Below are positions 16,342 to 24,198 of a stretch of 59,874 nt of DNA, one piece after another. The notes beneath the pieces are model-generated. The model was given only the letters and a program-made list of their open reading frames with translations, was not told the origin of the DNA and searched no databases. The position numbers were made by a program, and so were the translations under genes. Position 1 is the stretch's first letter. Each line of letters begins with the position of its first letter. Source of the stretch: an uncultured Anaerolineae bacterium (lineage in GTDB: Bacteria; Chloroflexota; Anaerolineae; Aggregatilineales; Phototrophicaceae); NCBI GenBank assembly GCA_937944445.1, contig CALDYP010000071.1:1-59874 (forward strand), written 5' to 3'.

Positions 16342-17501
16342 TCGCGCTGGGGGTTGATCGCCTATTCACAGAGCAGTTTGACCTCATCCGTGGCAAGCGC
16401 GTCGGCCTTTATACCAATTGGAGTGCTGTCAACGCCGACCTTGTGCCTTCGTATGTTCTGTTCGCAATGGCGAACAACGTCACGCTGGCGGCGCTGTTCG
16501 GCCCGGAGCACGGCATCAGCGGCGCAGCCAGCGCGGGCGAAAAGGTGAGCAGCCAGATCGACGACTACAGCCGCGTGCCCGTCTACAGCCTGTACGGCGA
16601 GACGAACAAGCCGATGGCTGAGACGCTGCGCGATCTGGACGTGATGATCTGCGACATTCAGGATGTGGGGGTGCGCTTCTACACCTACGTCTGGACGCTG
16701 TCGTACATCATGGACGCCTGCGCCGAGCAGGGCGTGCCGCTGATCGTCTGTGATCGACCGAATCCGCTGGGTGGGCAGATCGTGCAGGGGCCGGGCGTGC
16801 GCGCCGGGTTTGAATCGTTCGTCGGGCGCTTCGACGTGCCCATCCGCCACGGCTTGACCATCGGCGAGCTGGCGCGGCTGCTCAACGCGCAGTATCTGGC
16901 CAAGCCGTGCGATCTGACGGTCATCCCGTGCGGCGGCCTGCGGCGCAGCATGACCTTCCCGCAGATGGGGCTGCACTGGGTCGCCCCGTCGCCCGCGCTG
17001 GCGGGCTTCGCCAACCTTGAGCACTATCCCGGCTCGTGCTTGATCGAGGGGACGACGCTCAGCGAAGGGCGCGGGACAGGCTTCGCGTTTCAAGTGCTGG
17101 GCGCGCCGTTCATCAACGCGGTGGTGCTGGCGGACTATCTCAACGTGTTGGGGCTGCCGGGTGTGCGCTTTCGACCGGTGACGTTTCGCCCTTGCGCTGG
17201 CAAGTACGCGGGTGTGGACTGCGCCGGCGTCATGGCGCACGTCACCAACGCCAGCGCCTACCATCCGATCATGACGTGGTTGATTGTCCTGCGCGAGGTG
17301 ATGATAACCTACGCTGGCCAAGTCGATTGGCTGCCGCCGCACCAAGCGCGCTATCACTTTGACCTCTTGATGGGCACGGACGACGTGCGGCGAAATTTGT
17401 TGAACGACGATACGACTGTGCGCGCGCTGATGACAGAATGGGCCGTGGAGGAGGCCGCCTTCCGCGCCAAGCGCGCGCCGTACCTGCTGTATCAGGAGTA
17501 A
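16338..17501 (+). CDS. namZ: Exo-beta-N-acetylmuramidase NamZ (DUF1343, GH171)
   Basis: 387 residues covering the whole DUF1343 family length. Hallmarks are LFGPEHGISG, SLYGETNKPM, CDIQDVGVRFYTYVWTL, CDRPNPLGG and IRHGLTIGELA. Characterised NamZ (Bacillus YbbC, Tannerella) releases MurNAc from the non-reducing end of MurNAc-GlcNAc chains. Bacillus NamZ is secreted, but no signal peptide is visible here, so this enzyme probably acts after import. It follows nagZ with a 4-base overlap; the same two genes neighbour amiE in the Bacillus murQRP-amiE-nagZ-namZ cluster. Confidence 0.93.
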   Translation: MIALGVDRLFTEQFDLIRGKRVGLYTNWSAVNADLVPSYVLFAMANNVTLAALFGPEHGISGAASAGEKVSSQIDDYSRVPVYSLYGETNKPMAETLRDLDVMICDIQDVGVRFYTYVWTLSYIMDACAEQGVPLIVCDRPNPLGGQIVQGPGVRAGFESFVGRFDVPIRHGLTIGELARLLNAQYLAKPCDLTVIPCGGLRRSMTFPQMGLHWVAPSPALAGFANLEHYPGSCLIEGTTLSEGRGTGFAFQVLGAPFINAVVLADYLNVLGLPGVRFRPVTFRPCAGKYAGVDCAGVMAHVTNASAYHPIMTWLIVLREVMITYAGQVDWLPPHQARYHFDLLMGTDDVRRNLLNDDTTVRALMTEWAVEEAAFRAKRAPYLLYQE

Positions 17502-17511
17502 TGATCTTATT

Positions 17512-18705
17512 ATGCTTTTACTGTCATCAAGTGCTCTCAATCAGCTTGACGCGCTGATGGCGCAGTACGTCCCTGAGCGTGTGCCGGCGGCGGTGCTCAA
17601 CGTGTGGAGCCGCGACGGCGAGCTGCTGCATCGCGCGTGGGGCTGGCGCGATGTAGCATGGCGTACCCCGTGCGACACGGATACGCTGTTCGATCTGGCG
17701 TCGGTTACCAAAGTGTTCGTCACGACAGCGTTTCTCATCCTCGTGAGCCGCGGTCAGGTCACGCTTGACGCGCCTATCGTGAGCGTGCTGCTGGAGTTTG
17801 GCGGCGATCCGCGCCCCATCAGCGGCGGCCAAGACCCGCACAGCAAGCAGCTGCTGCCCACGCCGCCCCACCTGCGCGGCCGGACGGTTGACCCCAACCG
17901 CGTGACCTTCCGCCACCTGCTGACGCACACCAGCGGCCTCGCGCCGTGGCGCGCGCTCTACGCTGAGATCGGTGACGCGCCGCCCCCGCCCGCCCAGCCT
18001 GACCCGCTCGACCGCGCCACGCGCTGGCAGCGCGGCCTCGCTGCCCTGTGGAAAACCCCGTTTGTCGATCATCCTGACAAAGGCGTGCACTACAGCGACC
18101 TCGGTTTGATCCTGCTGGCAGAGTCCATCCAGCGACTAACTGGCCAGCCGCTGGACGCGGCGCTGGCGGCGCTGCTGAGGCCGAGTGTCGGCGAACTGCC
18201 GATCTTCAACCCGGTGCGCGAGGACGGGCTGCCGTTGGAGCGCATCGCCCCCACGGAGCACGACCCAAGCTGGCGCGGGCGGCGCGTGTGGGGCGAAGTC
18301 CACGATGAGAACGCCAGCGGCTTGGGCGGCGTCAGCGGACACGCGGGGGGCTTTCAGCACGCGCGCGGCGTGTCGGCGTTGGGGTGCTGCTGGCTGCTGG
18401 GGCAGCTGCCGATTGCGCCCGAGCTTCAGCGCATGGCTACCACGTCGCAGGTCATCGACGGGAACGAGCGGCGCGGTCTGGGGTGGATGGTGCGCTCTTT
18501 GACGGGGTCAGCCGCGGGCGATCTGCTCTCGCCGGAGACCTACGGCCACACCGGCTTTACTGGCACGTCGCTGTTCATCGACCCAGTCAACGGGCTGGTG
18601 ATCACGCTGCTGACTAACGCGGTGTATCACGGGCGCGACGTCATGCCGAGCTATCAGATGCGCCGCGACGTGCACAACTTGCTAGGGGAGGAATTGACGG
18701 CGTGA
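17512..18705 (+). CDS. Beta-lactamase-fold serine hydrolase, AmiE-like N-acetylmuramyl-L-alanine amidase
   Basis: 397 residues of the class C beta-lactamase/PBP fold. The nucleophile is S64 with K67 in ASVTKV, the second motif is YSD in GVHYSDLGL, and the third is HTGFTGT. Bacillus AmiE (YbbE), encoded next to nagZ and namZ, has this fold and cuts the peptide from MurNAc; I assign the same role by family and neighbourhood. No signal peptide is seen. A plain esterase or beta-lactamase cannot be excluded. AGGAG lies 13 bases before the chosen ATG, rather far. Confidence 0.8.
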   Translation: MLLLSSSALNQLDALMAQYVPERVPAAVLNVWSRDGELLHRAWGWRDVAWRTPCDTDTLFDLASVTKVFVTTAFLILVSRGQVTLDAPIVSVLLEFGGDPRPISGGQDPHSKQLLPTPPHLRGRTVDPNRVTFRHLLTHTSGLAPWRALYAEIGDAPPPPAQPDPLDRATRWQRGLAALWKTPFVDHPDKGVHYSDLGLILLAESIQRLTGQPLDAALAALLRPSVGELPIFNPVREDGLPLERIAPTEHDPSWRGRRVWGEVHDENASGLGGVSGHAGGFQHARGVSALGCCWLLGQLPIAPELQRMATTSQVIDGNERRGLGWMVRSLTGSAAGDLLSPETYGHTGFTGTSLFIDPVNGLVITLLTNAVYHGRDVMPSYQMRRDVHNLLGEELTA

Positions 18706-19877
18706 AGGTCGTCGGGTTGATGTCGGGCACGTCGGCGGACGGGATCGACGCAGCCCTGTGCGAGATCAGCGGCGCGCCGCCCACGCTGAGCGCGCGCGTG
18801 CTGCATGGCCGCACCTTCCCCTACGATGCAGCGCTGCGCCAGCGCATCCTTGAGGCCTGCCAGCCCGAGACCAGCAGCAGCGCCGCCTTGTGCGCGCTCA
18901 ACGTGGAGCTGGGCGCGGCGTTCGCGCAGGCGGTGCTTGACCTGCTGCGCGAGGCCGAGCTTGATGTGTCAGCGGTCGACTTGATCGCCAGCCACGGGCA
19001 GACCGTGTGGCACGAGGTGCGCGCGGGGCGCGTCTACGGCACGCTGCAACTGGGCGAGGCCTGCGTCATCGCCGAGCAGACGGGGGTCACGACGATTCAC
19101 AACTTTCGCGCGCGCGATGTGGCGGCGGGCGGCCACGGCGCGCCCTTGACCGCCTACGTCGATTGGCTGCTGCTGCGCCATCCGACGCGCTGGCGCGCCG
19201 TTCAGAACATCGGCGGGATGGGCAACGTCTCGTGCTTGCCCCCGCTGAGCGAGCCGAGCGCGCCGCTCAGCGCGTTCGACACAGGGCCGGGCAACGCGCT
19301 GATCGACGCCGCGACAGACGCGCTAACCGAGGGGCAGCATCGCTACGACCCGGACGGGCAGTTCGCCGCGCAGGGGCGCGTGGACGCGGGGTGGCTAACT
19401 GCGCTCATGCAGCACCCGTACCTCCACCAGCCGCCGCCCAAGACGACAGGCCGCGAGCTGTTCGGGACGGCGCAGGCGCGGGCGCTCGTCGCAGAAGGCC
19501 GCGCGCGCGGCCTCGGCTGGCGGGACATCCTCGCCACGCTGACCGCCTTCACCGCCCACAGCATCGCGCACGCCTACCGCGCCCACCTGCCGCACGCGGT
19601 AGATGAGATCGTGCTGAGCGGCGGCGGCCAGCACAACCGCACGCTGGTCAACATGCTGGCGCAGGCCGCTGATGCCCCCGTGCTGACGCATGAGGCGCTC
19701 GGCCTTTCGGGCGACCTCAAAGAAGCGCTGGTGTTCGCGGTGCTGGCCTATGAGACGTGGCACGGGCGACCGGCTACGCTGCCCAGCCAGACGGGCGCGC
19801 GCCATCCCAGCCTCTTGGGGCAGATCACGCCGGGCGCGAACTATGAGGCGCTACTGGCTCAGCGGGGGCGGGCATGA
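18702..19877 (+). CDS. anmK: Anhydro-N-acetylmuramic acid kinase (AnmK)
   Basis: 391 residues with the family's opening GLMSGTSADGIDAAL, then ASHGQTVWHE, the FRARDVAAGGHGAPL segment, DTGPGNALIDA and a late SGGGQHN. AnmK opens the 1,6-anhydro ring of anhydroMurNAc and phosphorylates it to MurNAc-6-P, the substrate of MurQ. Its presence implies that products of lytic transglycosylases reach the cytosol. It starts with GTG in a GTGA overlap with the amidase gene. Confidence 0.96.
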   Translation: MKVVGLMSGTSADGIDAALCEISGAPPTLSARVLHGRTFPYDAALRQRILEACQPETSSSAALCALNVELGAAFAQAVLDLLREAELDVSAVDLIASHGQTVWHEVRAGRVYGTLQLGEACVIAEQTGVTTIHNFRARDVAAGGHGAPLTAYVDWLLLRHPTRWRAVQNIGGMGNVSCLPPLSEPSAPLSAFDTGPGNALIDAATDALTEGQHRYDPDGQFAAQGRVDAGWLTALMQHPYLHQPPPKTTGRELFGTAQARALVAEGRARGLGWRDILATLTAFTAHSIAHAYRAHLPHAVDEIVLSGGGQHNRTLVNMLAQAADAPVLTHEALGLSGDLKEALVFAVLAYETWHGRPATLPSQTGARHPSLLGQITPGANYEALLAQRGRA

Positions 19878-20797
19878 GCTGCTACGTAGGGATCGATGGG
19901 GGCGGAACGAGCCTGCGCGTCGCGGTGGTGGACGCGGAACTGCGCGTGCTGGCAGAGGCGCACGGGGAGACGGTCAACCCGTCGGTGGTGGGGCACGCGC
20001 TGGCCGCACAGCGCATCCAAGCAGCGGTGCAGGCGGCGCTCAGCCAAGCGAACGTGCCGCCGCGCGCGGTGGCTGCGGTGGGGGTGGGGGTAGCCGGGGC
20101 TGCGCCCGAGCACAGCGCGCCGTGGCTGAGCGCGACGCTCGGCGCGGCGCTGCCCGACGTGCCGCAGGCGTTGGCCAGCGACGTTGAGGTTGCCCTCGTC
20201 GGGGCGCACGGCGCGCGCTTGGGGCTGCTCGTCTTGAGCGGGACGGGCAGCTGCGCTTACGGCGTCAACGCGGCGCGCGAGAGCGCGCTGGTGGGCGGCT
20301 GGGGCTATCTGCTTGGCGACGAGGGCAGCGGCTGTTGGATCGGGCGGCAGGCGCTCAAGTGCGTGGCGCAGATCGCCGATCAGCGGCGGCAGGATGAGCC
20401 GAGCCGCGCGTTCAAAGAGCAGGTGCTGGACTTCTTAGAGATTCGCACGCCGCGCCAGATGCTCCAGTGGGTGTATCGAGAGGGCGCGCCTGCGCCGCGG
20501 GTGGCGACGCTGGCCCCGCTCGTGCTGGCGATGGCGCAGGCTGGGAACGCTCACGCGCAGCGCATCGTCACGCAGGGGGCGCTGCGGCTGGTTGACCACG
20601 TGCACCAGCTGCGCGCACAGTTGGGCCTCGACGGGCCGATTGGGTTCGCTGGCGGCTTGTTGGAAAAATCGGCCTACTACCGCCAGATGCTGGCGGATGC
20701 CCTTCAGATCGACGTGCCGACGCCGCGCTACCCGCCTGTGATCGGGGCGGCGCTGCTGGCCAAATTGACTCATGAACGAGAGGATGACCCATGCTGA
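19874..20797 (+). CDS. BadF/BcrA-type amino-sugar kinase (GlcNAc or MurNAc kinase)
   Basis: 307 residues of the actin/hexokinase-fold BadF family. Phosphate-binding motifs are GIDGGGTSLRVAVVD (6-20) and LSGTGSCAYG; the hinge GGWGYLLGDEGSG and C-terminal GFAGGLLEKSAYY are typical of GlcNAc kinases and of Clostridium MurK, which phosphorylates MurNAc and GlcNAc. With an ABC importer the sugars arrive unphosphorylated, so such a kinase is needed before MurQ. Substrate is inferred. ATGA overlap with anmK and 7-base overlap with murQ. Confidence 0.88.
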   Translation: MSCYVGIDGGGTSLRVAVVDAELRVLAEAHGETVNPSVVGHALAAQRIQAAVQAALSQANVPPRAVAAVGVGVAGAAPEHSAPWLSATLGAALPDVPQALASDVEVALVGAHGARLGLLVLSGTGSCAYGVNAARESALVGGWGYLLGDEGSGCWIGRQALKCVAQIADQRRQDEPSRAFKEQVLDFLEIRTPRQMLQWVYREGAPAPRVATLAPLVLAMAQAGNAHAQRIVTQGALRLVDHVHQLRAQLGLDGPIGFAGGLLEKSAYYRQMLADALQIDVPTPRYPPVIGAALLAKLTHEREDDPC

Positions 20798-21666
20798 CCG
20801 AGAGCCAAAACCCCCGCAGCGCCCAACTCGACACGCTGCCGACGCTGGAGATCCTGCGCGTCATCAACGAGGAAGATCAGACGGTGGCGCTGGCGGTGGA
20901 GCGCGCCCTGCCGCAGATCGCCCGCGCGGTGGATGCTGTCGTCGCGGCGCTGGCGGCAAGCGGACGCCTGTTCTACGTGGGGGCAGGCGCGAGCGGGCGC
21001 ACTGGCGTGATCGACGCGGTCGAGTGCCTGCCGACTTACAGCGTCCCGCCTGACGTCGTGCAAGGCGTGCTGGCGGGCGGCGAGCGCGCGATGATGCGTT
21101 CCATCGAGGGCGCTGAAGACGACGCGGAACAGGGCGAGCGCGACCTTGTTGAGCGTGGGCTGACGGCGCAGGACGTCGTCATCGGGATTGCGGCCAGCGG
21201 CACAACCCCCTACGTGTTGGGAGCGCTCGCCTATGCGCGCGCGCTGGGCTGTGTGACGGCGGGCATCGCGTGCAACGCGCCCGCGCCCGTGCTGGACGCT
21301 GCCGACATCCCGATTGCGTTGCTGACGGGGCCGGAGGTGGTGGCAGGCAGCACGCGCATGAAAGCCGGCACAGCGCAGAAGATGACGCTCAACATGATCA
21401 GCACCGCGTCGATGGTACGGCTCGGCAAGGTTTACGGCAACTTGATGGTGGACGTGCAGCCCACCAACCAAAAGCTGGTCGAGCGCAGCCTGCGCATCAT
21501 CGAGCAGATCACTGGCGTGGATCGCCCCACTGCGCAGCATCTGCTTGAGGGCAGCGGCAGGCGCGTCAAACTGGCGATCGTCATGGGCAAGCTGGGGGTG
21601 AGCGCTGAAGAGGGTCAGCGCTTGCTCGACGCGGCGGGCGGCCACCTCAGAAAGGTGATCGGGTGA
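20791..21666 (+). CDS. murQ: N-acetylmuramic acid 6-phosphate etherase (MurQ)
   Basis: 291 residues, full length for MurQ. Starts MLTESQNPRSAQLDTLPTL, then a SIS domain with GAGASGRTGVIDAVE (catalytic acid region), GAEDD, IGIAASGTTPYVLGAL, and the strongly conserved GPEVVAGSTRMKAGTAQKM. The C-terminal TAQHLLEGSGRRVKLA is also typical. MurQ removes D-lactate from MurNAc-6-P, giving GlcNAc-6-P, and merges all upstream routes into amino-sugar metabolism. NagA and NagB are not in the window. It overlaps the kinase gene. Confidence 0.97.
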   Translation: MLTESQNPRSAQLDTLPTLEILRVINEEDQTVALAVERALPQIARAVDAVVAALAASGRLFYVGAGASGRTGVIDAVECLPTYSVPPDVVQGVLAGGERAMMRSIEGAEDDAEQGERDLVERGLTAQDVVIGIAASGTTPYVLGALAYARALGCVTAGIACNAPAPVLDAADIPIALLTGPEVVAGSTRMKAGTAQKMTLNMISTASMVRLGKVYGNLMVDVQPTNQKLVERSLRIIEQITGVDRPTAQHLLEGSGRRVKLAIVMGKLGVSAEEGQRLLDAAGGHLRKVIG

Positions 21667-21667
21667 C

Positions 21668-22147
21668 ATGGCTGATATGCTAGTGAAGCTCTACGAACTG
21701 CCGCCGCTGGAGCCAGCCCTCACCGAACAGCGCGCCAAAGGGGTGCTCATCCGCCGCGGCATCGCGCCCGAAAAGCACCACGTGGCGGCGTGGGTGGCGC
21801 GGCACTTCAGCGCGTTCTGGGCGAGCGAGGTGGAGGTGGCCTTCAGCCGCGCGCCGCTGACGTGCTTCGTCGCGCTGGCGGACGATCGCCTGATTGGGTT
21901 CGCCTGCCACGACGTGACGTTCAAGGGCTTCTTCGGCCCGACGGGCGTCAGCGAGGCGGCACGCGGGCGCGGCACGGGGCACGCCCTGCTGCTGGCCAGC
22001 CTGCACGACCTGCGCGCGCTGGGCTACGCCTACGGGGTGATCGGGGCGGTGGGGCCGGCCGACTTCTACAAGAAAGCGGTGAACGCCCTCGACATCCCCG
22101 ACAGCACGCCCGGTCCCTACGCGCACCTGCTGCGCTCGTCGGAGTGA
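21668..22147 (+). CDS. GNAT-family N-acetyltransferase
   Basis: 159 residues with the acetyl-CoA motif VSEAARGRGTGHALL and a following YGVIGAVGPADFYKKAV segment. It starts one base after the murQ stop and is last in the operon. The acceptor is unknown. Given the neighbours, an amino sugar, D-amino acid or stem-peptide amine is possible; this is inference only. Confidence 0.85.
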   Translation: MADMLVKLYELPPLEPALTEQRAKGVLIRRGIAPEKHHVAAWVARHFSAFWASEVEVAFSRAPLTCFVALADDRLIGFACHDVTFKGFFGPTGVSEAARGRGTGHALLLASLHDLRALGYAYGVIGAVGPADFYKKAVNALDIPDSTPGPYAHLLRSSE

Positions 22148-22157
22148 GGGGGGCGAG

Positions 22158-22190
22158 GGCTGAAGCCTCTTCAGGGAGGGAGCTTCAGCC
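22158..22190 (+). terminator. Hairpin at the end of the recycling operon
   Basis: GGCTGAAGC (22158-22166) pairs perfectly with GCTTCAGCC (22182-22190). It lies 11 bases after the last stop. No T-run follows, so it may be a weak terminator or a transcript-end stabiliser. Confidence 0.5.
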
Positions 22191-22230
22191 GGGTGCTGTG
22201 GCGTCTGGCGCATCAGTGATGTCATCCTCT

Positions 22231-22255
22231 GTAGGGACGCGGCCTGCCGCGTCCG
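22231..22255 (+). repeat. REP-like palindrome, type A
   Basis: GTAG followed by GGACGCGGCCTGCCGCGTCC (22235-22254), a 9-bp hairpin with a CT centre. Same family as the repeats near 29.9, 37.1, 39.9 and 55.1 kb. Confidence 0.85.
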
Positions 22256-22364
22256 TGAGGAATAGTATACCTTCCCTTCATAACAAGCCCACTGCCCGCC
22301 GGATCGAACGCACGACTCCCTGACCAAACCAGACCAATCTGGCATGAGATGGCCTGTGAGCGTG

Positions 22365-22373
22365 TGTTACAAT
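22365..22373 (+). promoter_or_regulatory. Extended -10 promoter of the ABC exporter genes
   Basis: TGT-TACAAT, 44 bases before the exporter start codon. No good -35 was seen, as expected for an extended -10. Confidence 0.5.
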
Positions 22374-22417
22374 GACATAGCATTAACGCTAGTTGTAAGC
22401 ACAAGGCAGTCTCCCCT

Positions 22418-24196
22418 ATGGCCAGTTCAACGCTCCCGCCCCGCCGCGTCGCCGATGCCCGCTGGTTCGCGCATTACGTTCTGCACAACCGCCTGCCGAT
22501 GCTGATCGCTGTGGGCGCGGGCATCGTGGGCGGCATCGCGGACGCCATGCAGCCCTTCTTGATCGGCGTCATCGTCGACCACATCACGCGCGGCCTGAGC
22601 ATGGAGCAGATCACCGCCGACATCGGCACGTTGATCGTCTTCAGCGTCATCACCCTTGTGGCGTTCTACGGTCAGCGCTACTTCAGCGGGCTGGTGGCCT
22701 ACAAGACCCACCACGAGATGCGCAACGACATCTTCGAGAACATGCTGACGCTTGATCAACGCTTCTATAACCGCTTCCCGACGGGCGACCTCATCGCCCG
22801 CCTGCACGGGGATTTGCAGTACGTGTGGCGGATGTTGGCGATCAGCGTCAACCGCAGCGGCAGCGCCCTCGCCGGGCTGGCGTTTACGTTTGTGCTGCTG
22901 GCCACCATCGACTTGACGCTGACGGTGATCGTCTTCATCGTGCTGGCGGTCAGCACGGCGTTTCAGATGGTCGCGGGCTTGGCGATCACGCCGCTCTCGG
23001 AGAAGGTGCAGGATCAGCAGGGGGTGCTGGCGGCGCTCGTGCAAGACAGCGCCAGCGGCATTCAGACGCTCAAGAGCTTCGGGCGCGAGCGCGACGCGGC
23101 GGCGGCCTTCCACGCGCAGAACGTGAAGCTGCGCAAGACGTGGCTGTACTTCAAGCGGCGCTATGAGCCGGTCGGGATGCTGCCGCAGGCCATCGCCCAA
23201 ACGGCTGCCGGCGTGGTGGTCGTCGTGGGCGGCTATCAGACGCTCACCGGGCAGATGACGTTGGGCAACTTCACTCAATTCCTGCTCTATCTGACGTTCA
23301 TCTCCAAGTCGCTGTTGGAGATCGGCATGATCTACCAGCGCACGATGCAGACGCGCGGCGCGCTCAAGCGCGTGACGCCGCTGCTGCAAGAGGCTGAGAT
23401 CGCCGACGCGCCCGACGCGGTGGCCATGCCGCACGTGCGCGGCGACGTCGAGTTCCGCGGTGTGACCTACCAAGTGGGCGACAAAACGCTGCTGAAGGAC
23501 ATTCACCTCAAGATCCCTGCCGGACAGACGGTGGGGCTGGTGGGCGCGACCGGCTGCGGCAAGACGACGCTCGTGAACCTGCTGGCGCGCGTGATGGACG
23601 TGACGAGCGGCGAGGTGCGCATCGACGGGGTGGACGTGCGGCGCATCCGCTTAGACGACTTGCGCCGCGCCGTAACCTACGTCCCGCAGAATACCTTTTT
23701 GTTCAGCCGCGCCCTGCACGAGAACATCCGCATGGGCAAGCCCAACATCAGCGATGCCGACGTGGAGGCCGCCGTGCGCATCTCGCGCTTGAGCAACGAC
23801 CTGCCGCAGCTTCCGGATGGCCTCAACACGCTGGTGGGCGAGAAGGGGGTGATGCTCTCCGGTGGGCAGAAGCAGCGCGTGGCCATCGCGCGGGCGCTGG
23901 TGCGCGACCCGGCGATCCTTGTGCTGGACGACGCGCTCAGCAGCGTGGACACGCGCACCGCCGCGGACATCCTCGGCGACCTGAAGCACGTGCTGCGCTC
24001 GCGCACGAGCCTCATCATCGCCCACCGCGTGGCCACAGTCAAAGACGCGGATTGGATCGTCGTCATGGATGAAGGCCGCATCGTGGAGCAGGGGACGCAC
24101 GCCGAGCTGGTCGCGCGCGGCGGCCTCTACGCCCATATGGTGGAGCGCGAGCTGCTCACGGACGATCCGCTGCCCGCTGAACCCACAGGAGACTAA
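22418..24196 (+). CDS. ABC exporter half-transporter A (degenerate ATPase site)
   Basis: 592 residues: six-segment type IV exporter membrane domain (about 20-320) and nucleotide-binding domain. Walker A is GATGCGKT (376-383), signature LSGGQ (480-484), Walker B ILVLDD (500-505), and the switch His lies in IIAHRVAT. The residue after Walker B is D505 where catalytic Glu is normal, the hallmark of the degenerate site in heterodimeric exporters such as TM287/288 and BmrCD. Its partner is encoded two bases downstream. The exported compound (drug, lipid or peptide) is unknown. Confidence 0.93.
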   Translation: MASSTLPPRRVADARWFAHYVLHNRLPMLIAVGAGIVGGIADAMQPFLIGVIVDHITRGLSMEQITADIGTLIVFSVITLVAFYGQRYFSGLVAYKTHHEMRNDIFENMLTLDQRFYNRFPTGDLIARLHGDLQYVWRMLAISVNRSGSALAGLAFTFVLLATIDLTLTVIVFIVLAVSTAFQMVAGLAITPLSEKVQDQQGVLAALVQDSASGIQTLKSFGRERDAAAAFHAQNVKLRKTWLYFKRRYEPVGMLPQAIAQTAAGVVVVVGGYQTLTGQMTLGNFTQFLLYLTFISKSLLEIGMIYQRTMQTRGALKRVTPLLQEAEIADAPDAVAMPHVRGDVEFRGVTYQVGDKTLLKDIHLKIPAGQTVGLVGATGCGKTTLVNLLARVMDVTSGEVRIDGVDVRRIRLDDLRRAVTYVPQNTFLFSRALHENIRMGKPNISDADVEAAVRISRLSNDLPQLPDGLNTLVGEKGVMLSGGQKQRVAIARALVRDPAILVLDDALSSVDTRTAADILGDLKHVLRSRTSLIIAHRVATVKDADWIVVMDEGRIVEQGTHAELVARGGLYAHMVERELLTDDPLPAEPTGD

Positions 24197-24198
24197 CG

